Source: Motilimonas cestriensis
GTDB taxonomy: Bacteria; Pseudomonadota; Gammaproteobacteria; Enterobacterales; CBDFNC01
Length of the DNA stretch: 64,000 nt
Direction of reading: 5' to 3'
Assembly (NCBI RefSeq): GCF_021295315.1
Contig: NZ_JAIMJA010000012.1
Span: 79,392-143,391 of the forward strand
Notes under the pieces: model-generated
What the model was told of the DNA's origin: nothing
What the model saw: only the letters and a program-made list of their open reading frames with translations
The model's database searches: none
In this document: positions 56,883 to 64,000 of the stretch, piece after piece
How the letters are laid out: each line of letters starts with the position of its first letter
Position numbering within the stretch: the stretch's first letter is position 1
Made by a program: the position numbers and the translations under genes

Positions 56883-57803
56883 ATGCTAGCGTTTTTTACC
56901 ATCGCGTTATTAGTCCTGCTACTTGTCATATACAAATTGATATTGATAGTAGAAATGCGCGAAATCTGTGTCATTGAGCGATTAGGAAAATACCGCGCGG
57001 TGCTACAGCCCGGTGTCCATTTCTTAATCCCATTCTTCGACAGTGTTGCGTATCGCCATGAAACCCGTGAGCAGGTATTAGATATTCCATCGCAAAACTG
57101 TATTTCTCGCGATAATATTCAAATCCAAGTAGATGGCTTGGTTTATATCAAAGTAATGGACGCGAAAAAAGCCAGCTATGGTATTGAAGATTACCGTCGC
57201 GCCAGCGTTAACTTAGCTCAAACCACCATGCGCTCTGAAATTGGTAAATTAACCTTAGGCCAAACCTTTTCTGAACGAGACAGCTTAAACGAAATCATCG
57301 TGCGAGAAATAGACAAAGCATCGGATTCTTGGGGCATTAAAGTCTTACGATACGAAATTAAAAACATCGTCCCTTCTGCTAACGTGGTACATACCTTAGA
57401 AAAACAAATGGAAGCCGAGCGCAGCAAGCGCGCTGAAATCACCTTAGCCGAAGCAGGCAAGGAATCCACCATCAATCTATCAGAAGGTGAGCGCCAAGAA
57501 GCTATCAACATCTCTGAAGGTGACAAACAAAAACAAATCAATGAAGCCGAAGGTAAAGCGCAAGAAATTGAAATTATCGCCAACGCACGCGCCCAAGGCG
57601 TCACCATGGTCACTCAAGCTCTAGCCAAACCCGGTGGCGATCAAGCGATGAAAATGCGCCTATTAGAAGACTTTATAAAACAGACGGGTGACATTCTAGA
57701 AACTGCAGAAATATCCGTCGTACCCGCAGAACTGGCTAAATTAGAAGGCTTTTTTGAAGGCATGGATAAAGTCACTCACAATATTCAAGGAGTAACCAAG
57801 TAA
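56883..57803 (+). CDS. SPFH/Band 7 (stomatin-like) protein 1
   Basis: A 306-residue QmcA/stomatin-type protein. One N-terminal membrane helix (MLAFFTIALLVLLLVIYKLI) is followed by the SPFH domain (VIERLGKYRAVLQPGVHFLI, RDNIQIQVDGLVYIKVMDAK). An Ala/Glu/Gly-rich coiled region (~195-260) follows and forms large rings in relatives. ATG 56883 has AGGAG; the frame from 56829 runs inside nfeD. It overlaps the next SPFH gene by one base (TAATG). Likely a membrane microdomain scaffold. Confidence 0.92.
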   Translation: MLAFFTIALLVLLLVIYKLILIVEMREICVIERLGKYRAVLQPGVHFLIPFFDSVAYRHETREQVLDIPSQNCISRDNIQIQVDGLVYIKVMDAKKASYGIEDYRRASVNLAQTTMRSEIGKLTLGQTFSERDSLNEIIVREIDKASDSWGIKVLRYEIKNIVPSANVVHTLEKQMEAERSKRAEITLAEAGKESTINLSEGERQEAINISEGDKQKQINEAEGKAQEIEIIANARAQGVTMVTQALAKPGGDQAMKMRLLEDFIKQTGDILETAEISVVPAELAKLEGFFEGMDKVTHNIQGVTK

Positions 57804-58762
57804 TGGAACAGTTCTTTGGCTCAGAAATCTCCCCCATGGACATCTTTGTCATGCTGGTTTGGGGCGCGCTATTTCTTGTATTAATAGTAAAATTTTTCCA
57901 ATCGATCCGCTTAGTGCCAACACAAAAAGCTTACGTAGTCGAGCGTCTAGGCCGATACAGCAAAACGCTAGATGCGGGCTTCCACGCCTTGATACCATTT
58001 TTTGATCGCGTTGCCAGTATTCAAGATCTCAAAGAAGAAACCATCGACGTACCGCCTCAAGAATGTTTCTCAAAAGATGAAGTTAACGTTGAAGTAGATG
58101 GCGTCATTTACATTTCGGTAATGGATCCCGTTAAAGCCAGCTATGGCGTAACTGACTATCGCTACGCGGCGATGCAATTAGCGCAAACCACCACTCGCTC
58201 AGTGATCGGTACGCTAGATTTAGATCGCACCTTTGAAGAGCGTGACTTAATCAGTGCTAAGGTTGTAGAAGTGCTAGAAAAAGCCGGCGAAGGCTGGGGC
58301 ATAAAAGTACACCGCTATGAAATTAAAAACATTACCCCACCGCGCACTGTACGTGATGCAATGGAAATGCAAGTAAACGCTGAACGTGAGCGCCGCGCTA
58401 TCATGGCCCGTAGTGAAGGAGATAAACAAAGTCGCATCAACCGCTCACTCGGCATGAAAACCGAGATGATCAACCGATCTGAAGGTGAAAAACAACGCCG
58501 TATTAATGCCGCCGAAGGTAAAGCGCAAGAAATTATTTCTATTGCGCGAGCCACTGCAGCATCGATTGAGACCATGGCGGACGTATTGTCACTGCCAGGC
58601 GGCGAGAATGCGATGAAAATGCAACTCAGTGAGCAATACATGAAACAAATGCAAGGTTTGGCAAATCCATCTCGCAAGATCATCTTGCCAGCCAATCTTC
58701 TTGATTACGACGCTTGGATGAATACCGTTGGCCTAACGCCAAGTAAAAATAAACCAAGTTAA
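57803..58762 (+). CDS. SPFH/Band 7 (stomatin-like) protein 2
   Basis: A 319-residue paralog of the preceding protein with the same plan: an N-terminal helix (residues ~12-32), SPFH domain (YVVERLGRYSKTLDAGFHAL, VNVEVDGVIYISVMDPVKAS) and coiled region with SEGDKQSRINRS. The two probably form mixed rings with NfeD. The start shares a base with the upstream stop. It is the last core gene before the accessory block. Confidence 0.92.
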   Translation: MEQFFGSEISPMDIFVMLVWGALFLVLIVKFFQSIRLVPTQKAYVVERLGRYSKTLDAGFHALIPFFDRVASIQDLKEETIDVPPQECFSKDEVNVEVDGVIYISVMDPVKASYGVTDYRYAAMQLAQTTTRSVIGTLDLDRTFEERDLISAKVVEVLEKAGEGWGIKVHRYEIKNITPPRTVRDAMEMQVNAERERRAIMARSEGDKQSRINRSLGMKTEMINRSEGEKQRRINAAEGKAQEIISIARATAASIETMADVLSLPGGENAMKMQLSEQYMKQMQGLANPSRKIILPANLLDYDAWMNTVGLTPSKNKPS

Positions 58763-59079
58763 GCTCAAAGCCCAATGCGTCGCTATGATTTTTAGCGGCA
58801 CTGTATGGCGTGATTATTTTCAAACGCATTTTTGGACAGAAACAATTTAGAGCCGTAAGACGGCTCTGTGCCACCAAGCAGAGGCTGGTTTATCAAATTT
58901 GAACGTTGGCTGTCAAGTGATAAGCAGCCGTTTATATGACTCAAATTTTTGCATGTTTGATTGGGTAAGCCTGAGGCGACCCAACATTTTGATAGGCAAA
59001 ATATATTGTTGGGACTTACTTCGTTCAAATCAATCTACACAGACTAAACACAAAAGTGGTAGACCCTCGCCAATCACTG
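58763..59079. other. 317-bp junction between the SPFH operon and the defence block
   Basis: No ORF is supported. A short hairpin, AGAGCCGT-AAG-ACGGCTCT (58850-58868), lies 87 bases after the SPFH gene stop and may end its transcript, though the following T-run is weak. A boundary between core and accessory DNA probably lies here; no direct repeat or integrase-type attachment site can be seen without the other edge. Confidence 0.45.
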
Positions 59080-61524
59080 TTAAATTAAGTCTTTATTTTT
59101 CTTCTGATTTTTTAAATTGATAGCTAAAGGAGTTAAACCAGATGTTTGATATTTATAGGATACATAATTTGCGATTCTACTCTCATGGGTAGACATTATA
59201 ATTTGATAATCCTTAAACTCTTCCCTCAACAATTGAATAAATGATGCCATATTTATGTCATCCATACTTTGAATTGGGTCATCAATTAATAACGTTTTTA
59301 ACCCTGTCGGAAACACTTTATTCATCGCCAGCATAAAAGCAATAATTACTCCAGCTAGTTGGCCTGAACTCATTGTACTCCAAGCGTCATGTTCAGATCC
59401 GATACTTGAACAAAAACGATAATAACCATTATTGTTAACTTTATCAGGTGCTTCCAAAATAACACCACTCGCCGGCATCCCTGATTCAAGTCTTGTTTGT
59501 AAGATTTTACTGCTAATATTGTAAAAAGGTATTTGAATTTTTTTGGCTATCTCTTTTTCATATCGAGTAATATTAGTTTTATATATTTTATACCCGTCAT
59601 TTAATGCGTTTAGTATACTGTTATAGTTTGATATACCTGTGTCATACTCTGTTATTTCATCTGTTAACTTATTGTATTGATTATTATTTAATAGTTTAAT
59701 TTGCTTTTCTAAGTACTGAATATCGTTTGTAACATTTTCTAATGAAAAAGGCCAATCTTTAACTTCTGTACTCGCATCTACACCAATATCATCTAATTTA
59801 GCTTTAATTGGCTCAAATTCGCCTTCAACTTTGACTGAAAGCTTACTGTCTAAAGTTTCCAATAGAGTCTTAATTTCAGTATATTTTTCTTCTACAGAAT
59901 AATCTGCTGAGAATAAGCTAGGGCAAGCGTGTTCACTGTATTGCGGGAGGTTTTCATCGAACCAAGTTTTAAATTTTATAATCTCATCAAATCTATCTTT
60001 ACTAACCTGACGGGTTCTCAATATTTCTTTGTAGTTATCATCAAAATGGCTGTATCTAGCATAGCGATCTTTACTTCGTTGGATAGCAGGTGATATTAAC
60101 TCATCTATTAGCTTGTTATAAGCTAGCTTTAGCTTTTTACCTGAATCTGTTTGAAATTTTTCAAAAGCTACCTTTTGTTCTTTATATGCTTTATTAAGTT
60201 CGATTAAATCGTCATATGGTTGCCCGCATAATGGGCAATCAACACCTTCTTTATTATCCGAATGTTCAATGATCTCTTCTTCTTCGCCGCAGAATTTATT
60301 TAACTTTTTAATTAGCGTTTCACTGGAATTGGTTATGCTAGTTAAAAGTTTCTCGGCTGTGCTTTGAGTATTTACAAGAGCTTCATAGCTATTGATATCG
60401 GATTTGTTTACTTCGTATAATTTTTTGAAATGTTTTTGTATTTTATTCAATAAAACATCTGTAATCTTAATTTCTTTAGTAATATCTAAATCTTTTAGTT
60501 CAATATAATCTGCACATTTTTCAATAGTCTTAGTAATCCACAAGATATGTTTGCTTAGTGATTCAATGCGGGAATAGTATGAGATGGTACTAAAAATAAG
60601 TAGGTTTTTTATTAAATTTTGATTCTCAATTTTAAGCCATTCTTTAACTTCATGTCTTTGTTTGATAAGTGACCAATTATTTTTCCCGTCTTCGCTTAAT
60701 ATCCGCTTGCATTCCTCAAGCGCGGCTTTATATTTTTCTAGTTTTTCAATAGATTTTGTTTTTGTATCTAGCTGCTCTATTATATTCCCAGATAAGCTAA
60801 TTTCATCAGGTTCACCTTCTTCAGTTAGAAGTTCTTCACGTTCTGCTGTTTTATCTCTTTTTTGTTCTTCCAAGCCTGTTATTTTATCTGAAACTACATT
60901 TTTTAATTTTTCTAATTGATTGAACGCGTTTTTTTCATCACCGATACCAAAGAGGTGATCTATTTGTTTAAATCTAGATTTTTCATCAAGTTTAAGAAAA
61001 TGCAAAGTTTCTTCTTGCTGTATGTAATTTAATAAATTAAACATTTTGTTAAATTCTTTAAAATTTAATTCTTCCTGTAATTCTTCAATTACATTCCTAT
61101 TTCCTTCTCCAATTTCAATAGATATATCATCAACATCATCTGGCCAGCTCTTTAAGATTCCGCGGTAAATATGATTAGCCCATTCTTTATTTTTTCCTTT
61201 TCTAGCTTCTATGTAAGTGCCGATAATCAATGAGTTATTATTAGAGATTAATTCTAAAACCACGAAAGCCGGAGCTCCATCGACTCCATTGGTTGATATC
61301 AACATATTTTTATTTCGTTGCTTGGTATCAATTATTTTAGAGTTTTTAAACCGACTGACTGTACCTGTAAGGGCTATTTCAATTGCATCGAATATTGTTG
61401 TTTTACCAAATCCATTTGGTCCATCTAGAATAATTAAATCTTTATTTTCGAAGTTATATGAAAACTCTTCCGTGTAAGATTTGAAATTTTTAACGAGCAA
61501 GCGACCAATTCTATAATTACTCAT
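59080..61524 (-). CDS. Rad50/SMC-like ABC ATPase of an ABC-three-component (Lamassu-type) system, LmuB-like
   Basis: An 814-residue ABC ATPase of the SMC/Rad50 type. Walker A is GPNGFGKTTIFDAIEIALTG (near residues 35-54). Two long coiled-coil stretches flank a single zinc hook, DCPLCGQPYDD, near residue 430. The ABC signature is STMSSGQLAGVIIAF (~718), Walker B LKTLLIDDPIQSMDD (~745) and the H-loop IIMSTHESRI (~776). This is the sensor ATPase architecture of Lamassu/DdmABC and other ABC-3C systems. I place the start at ATG 61524, which gives an 8-base ATGAGTAA overlap with the upstream stop, the same junction style as the gene pair before it. An in-frame ATG at 61533 is the alternative. The gene is AT-rich relative to the core. 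Confidence 0.85.
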   Translation of the reverse strand: MSNYRIGRLLVKNFKSYTEEFSYNFENKDLIILDGPNGFGKTTIFDAIEIALTGTVSRFKNSKIIDTKQRNKNMLISTNGVDGAPAFVVLELISNNNSLIIGTYIEARKGKNKEWANHIYRGILKSWPDDVDDISIEIGEGNRNVIEELQEELNFKEFNKMFNLLNYIQQEETLHFLKLDEKSRFKQIDHLFGIGDEKNAFNQLEKLKNVVSDKITGLEEQKRDKTAEREELLTEEGEPDEISLSGNIIEQLDTKTKSIEKLEKYKAALEECKRILSEDGKNNWSLIKQRHEVKEWLKIENQNLIKNLLIFSTISYYSRIESLSKHILWITKTIEKCADYIELKDLDITKEIKITDVLLNKIQKHFKKLYEVNKSDINSYEALVNTQSTAEKLLTSITNSSETLIKKLNKFCGEEEEIIEHSDNKEGVDCPLCGQPYDDLIELNKAYKEQKVAFEKFQTDSGKKLKLAYNKLIDELISPAIQRSKDRYARYSHFDDNYKEILRTRQVSKDRFDEIIKFKTWFDENLPQYSEHACPSLFSADYSVEEKYTEIKTLLETLDSKLSVKVEGEFEPIKAKLDDIGVDASTEVKDWPFSLENVTNDIQYLEKQIKLLNNNQYNKLTDEITEYDTGISNYNSILNALNDGYKIYKTNITRYEKEIAKKIQIPFYNISSKILQTRLESGMPASGVILEAPDKVNNNGYYRFCSSIGSEHDAWSTMSSGQLAGVIIAFMLAMNKVFPTGLKTLLIDDPIQSMDDINMASFIQLLREEFKDYQIIMSTHESRIANYVSYKYQTSGLTPLAINLKNQKKNKDLI

Positions 61525-62389
61525 TGAACCCATTTCCTTTTAAATTAGTTAGCAGTGCTTCTGCATCTAAGTCGGTATCGGACTCTTCCATTTTTGAGGC
61601 ATATTTCATCGCTACTACATAAATTTCCTCTAGGTTTTTATCTAAGATGGTAAATTTACTATTTCCCTCTTCTTCGTCCGTGTCGGTGTTGATCGTAATA
61701 CTGTATTTTATTGTATTTTTCGCGATTTCATTGTCGATCATATTCTGTAAGGAATTAGATTCGGAGCTTTCTACGTTTAAATGTAAAAATGGCAACTTTT
61801 CAAAAAATTGGGCGCATCCCGCATAATCAGAGTCTTCGTTTGTCTTGCTCATGAATTGTTTAAACTTTTTAGTGTCATTCATACAATCTTGCAAATATCT
61901 GGTTATTTCAAAATCCGTAGAGCTGGATATTTTATTTCCCAAATTATCTAAAAACTTGGTTGGGAGCAGTAAAACTTGTTTTTTAAAAAAATACTCATTT
62001 TCTTCTATTTCAGTAATTTGGGTAAGTAGATTAGTAATATCACCAATTTTATTCGTGAATAGCAATAACGTGGTGTTTTTCTCAAAGCTATTATCTAACG
62101 CTAAAAATGGAACTCCATTTAATGGTCGCAAATCATTAACACCCGCATCAGTCGTTAAGTGGTTTAAATATGACATAAGACTGATTTGCAAATCACGATT
62201 GACTAAATTTAATTCGGATATTTGAATTTCGGCCAATAAAAAATAATCACCAACTTTATTGTTTCTTACGAGGATAAAGTCTTGTGTCTCTAGAGTTATT
62301 GTGTCGTCATCAACTAAATTAAAAATACCAGCAGACAAGCCTAACTCACCTAATAATTTAGTAATGGTATTTAGAAAATCCTTATTCAT
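61517..62389 (-). CDS. Middle component of the ABC-three-component system (LmuC-like)
   Basis: A 290-residue soluble protein. It has no motif I can name, and its role is taken from position: between a nuclease effector and an SMC-like ATPase, which is where ABC-3C/Lamassu systems encode the middle component (LmuC/DdmB). It is acidic, beta-rich in the N-terminal half (TQDFILVRNN, DYFLLAEIQIS) and helical in the C-terminal half. ATG 62389 overlaps the effector stop by 8 bases (ATGAATAA), and its own stop overlaps the ATPase start, so translation is coupled. Family members bridge the effector and ATPase dimer. Confidence 0.65.
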   Translation of the reverse strand: MNKDFLNTITKLLGELGLSAGIFNLVDDDTITLETQDFILVRNNKVGDYFLLAEIQISELNLVNRDLQISLMSYLNHLTTDAGVNDLRPLNGVPFLALDNSFEKNTTLLLFTNKIGDITNLLTQITEIEENEYFFKKQVLLLPTKFLDNLGNKISSSTDFEITRYLQDCMNDTKKFKQFMSKTNEDSDYAGCAQFFEKLPFLHLNVESSESNSLQNMIDNEIAKNTIKYSITINTDTDEEEGNSKFTILDKNLEEIYVVAMKYASKMEESDTDLDAEALLTNLKGNGFNE

Positions 62390-63890
62390 TTAATTTTTCC
62401 TGTGCTAATTCATAATGAACAAAAGTGAGATCTTTGGTTGAGGTTATATGTTCTTTATCTGCTACTTCATAGTCTAACACGTTAGGTACTTCTACAAACT
62501 TTTCAAGACGACCTGAAAACTCAGTGTTACTGGGTGAATCGATAACAATAAAGTCAGTATCTTTATTTAAATATATGAATCGATCTTTAAAATCTATTTT
62601 TAGAGTATCAATAGCATTTTTGGCATGACGGGGGTTTGAGCGATTTACGCTAATAGTACTTGCATGAAAATGTTTACCATTTTTTGGGAACAAGAAACAG
62701 TCGTCGTGCTCTATGTTCAGATTTTCAAGAAAACTTAAATAAGCTATGCTGATATCATTCTCGTCGGCAATATACTGATGATAGTAATTACTTTTACTGG
62801 GCTTGTCGCAAACAGATATATGTGGTTTTAATGCTTTCAACAGAAATGATAACTTACCTTGTTTTATATATTTATCATAAGTCGTTTTATACTGCCTATA
62901 GAGGTTTCTGCGCTCTACTAAGTTTTCTTCATCTAAAAAATCAATTTGCTTTTGGAATGCATTCTCAAAGTTTTCACGACAAATTAGTTCCCAGTATACA
63001 TCGTTTGATTCATCGATTAGCTCCGTTCTTAGACATGTTAAAATCTCAGTAAACGTTAATTTTCGTTTAACTATTTCACTCAGCCTAATCGTTTCATCCT
63101 TTCTTAGGTCTTCATGTCTCTGTTCTACATACTTATCAATACGGTCTTTTATTGATGCAACGTAGATAGTTAATATTTCAGGAGTGATAACAGGAGTTGG
63201 ATTTTGATGTTGCAAAATAGATTCAGCTAAACAAATCAATTTCTTCGTTAATTCTGCATCATCAAATGCTAGTTCGTAGTCGGAGTTGCTGTCAAACGAG
63301 CATATAACATTATGATTTTTAAGTGTTCTTTTTTAACCGTATTTCAAACTGACGTTTGATTTTTTTATGTCTTTGTAACCTGATAGGTCTTGATGAGGAA
63401 TTTTTATTTTTTTTGATGTATGAACGTAAACACACCCATTTAAATATTGATCTTTTATAGTTATAAAATCATCTAAGTAATTATTAACCGCAGTTACTAC
63501 ATTATCATTGTAACCATCTAGGTTTGAGATTTTATTTACTTTTATAAATCGGCTTTGGTCGACAACGTTTTCTTTAATTAATCTACTAACTAATGTTTCA
63601 ATGTATTTATTTTTATTAAAATCTTTGGAATTAATATGAGCATAATAACCAATATATTTAAACAGATCATTTTCAGATATTCGACCTTGTTGTCTTGATA
63701 AAATAGTAACAATGGCGTCAATATAACTACTAAATTTATCATCATTGTAATGTTTAACTTGATGATGGCTTATGTACTGATTATTTTGGAGTATAGAAAA
63801 ATCCTCCAACCATTCGAATTCAATACTATACTGCTCACAAAATTCATCTATATCTTCATTACGAAGCAATGCACTGAAGGATCCCCTCAT
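62382..63890 (-). pseudogene. Cap4-like nuclease effector (LmuA-like) interrupted by an in-frame TAA
   Basis: Read as one gene, this is 503 codons with a single TAA at codon 186 (63333-63335). Before it, residues 1-185 hold a restriction-endonuclease-like motif, WLEDF (E29-D30) then HHQVKHYND (Q44-V-K46), the D...QxK pattern of Cap4-type nucleases. After it, the same frame stays open. It reads NHNVICSFDSNSDYELAFDD and then a helical part with IDKYVEQRHEDL and KRKLTFTEILTCL, as in the C-terminal domain of ABC-3C effectors. The first start codon after the stop is only a TTG (63239) with no ribosome site. In Lamassu the effector cuts DNA when released by the SMC/middle complex. Here it is likely a nonsense mutant; read-through or a two-protein split are alternatives. 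ATG 63890 overlaps an upstream stop (ATGA). Confidence 0.7.
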
Positions 63891-64000
63891 AAATCCCCCA
63901 GCGCACAGCCATATTTTCTCAGCTGTTGGGCAAAAATAATGCCCGCAGCTAGTAGTTCTTGCGTACTGACCTCGTAATCAGGCCGCCTCATAACCTCTAG
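63887..64000 (-). CDS. C-terminal end of an unidentified protein, coupled to the effector gene
   Basis: The frame is open from the window edge for 37 codons, ending TQELLAAGIIFAQQLRKYG then CALGDL and TGA 63887-63889. The stop overlaps the effector ATG (ATGA), so it belongs to the same operon. The visible part is one amphipathic helix. I do not recognise the family. It could be a fourth component, a regulator or a different gene whose end merely abuts. Confidence 0.5.
   Translation of the reverse strand, partial: LEVMRRPDYEVSTQELLAAGIIFAQQLRKYGCALGDL

Noticed and set aside
58792..59028. 78-codon minus-strand ORF in the SPFH/defence junction
   Set aside because: No ribosome site, odd composition and no family resemblance; overlapping frames in the same stretch look equally random.
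58750..59080. Possible integration (att) site or direct repeat at the island edge
   Set aside because: No tRNA or integrase is nearby and the other island edge is outside the window, so no repeat pair can be shown.
60662..60919. Ser/Phe-rich ORF on the plus strand inside the ATPase gene
   Set aside because: It is the antisense shadow of the coiled-coil region of the SMC-like protein.
59080..64000. CRISPR array or retron near the defence operon
   Set aside because: No regularly spaced repeats and no reverse transcriptase or msr/msd-like structure were seen anywhere in the window.

Overview
The window reads as a chromosomal segment of a marine-type gammaproteobacterium of the order Alteromonadales. 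The gene content (ydiJ-menI, prmB-aroC, dnaX-ybaB, hexR-pykA next to a fadE-type acyl-CoA dehydrogenase, gltX between valine and alanine tRNAs) and the neighbour order resemble Shewanella and its relatives. A complete pfkA is present, which is unusual for classical Shewanella, so a related genus is equally possible; the genus is not settled here. Most of the window, about 1-58.8 kb, is housekeeping core genome. The last 5 kb is an AT-rich accessory block.

Layout. 0-8.5 kb: end of an unidentified gene, a 158-residue hypothetical protein, menI and ydiJ, prmB-aroC (one operon) with divergent smrB, a nested palindromic repeat element, and sixA. 8.7-14.2 kb: an M16 peptidase, two VOC proteins, a small membrane protein, def, and three gene remnants. 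14.2-19.3 kb: ybaB, dnaX (with an A7 slippery run), apt, a DUF454 protein and dusC. 19.5-29.3 kb: a DksA-like protein, a DUF2057 protein, a major porin, then the run dinG - TSUP transporter - priC - DUF2057 - rsmS, a DUF6622 protein, a frameshifted periplasmic binding protein and an arylamine N-acetyltransferase. 29.4-39.4 kb: rluF, a PLP enzyme coupled to bolA, a small methyltransferase, purE-purK, hexR, pykA and fadE. 39.6-51.8 kb: glgC, topA, astB, a class I methyltransferase, pfkA, a 41-residue ORF, a YbaY+META lipoprotein, a zinc-motif protein and a Tag-like glycosylase. 52-55 kb: six identical tRNA-Val(TAC) genes and two degenerate copies, gltX followed by a vestige of a second gltX 3' end, and two tRNA-Ala(GGC) genes. 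55-58.8 kb: an HD-GYP response regulator and an NfeD-SPFH-SPFH operon.

The accessory block (59,080-64,000, all on the minus strand) is a tightly coupled operon. It has a Cap4-like nuclease effector, a 290-residue middle component and a Rad50/SMC-type ABC ATPase with a zinc hook. This is the architecture of ABC-three-component systems, the group that includes Lamassu and DdmABC anti-phage/anti-plasmid defence. The effector gene is split by one in-frame TAA with the frame open on both sides, so this copy may be inactivated, or it may be read through. A further gene overlaps the effector start by ATGA and runs off the window edge.

Several decay footprints occur in the core part: twin 5' stubs of a divergent LysR/ACT-domain pair, an interrupted ~97-codon ORF, a homopolymer frameshift in a binding-protein gene, and the gltX vestige.
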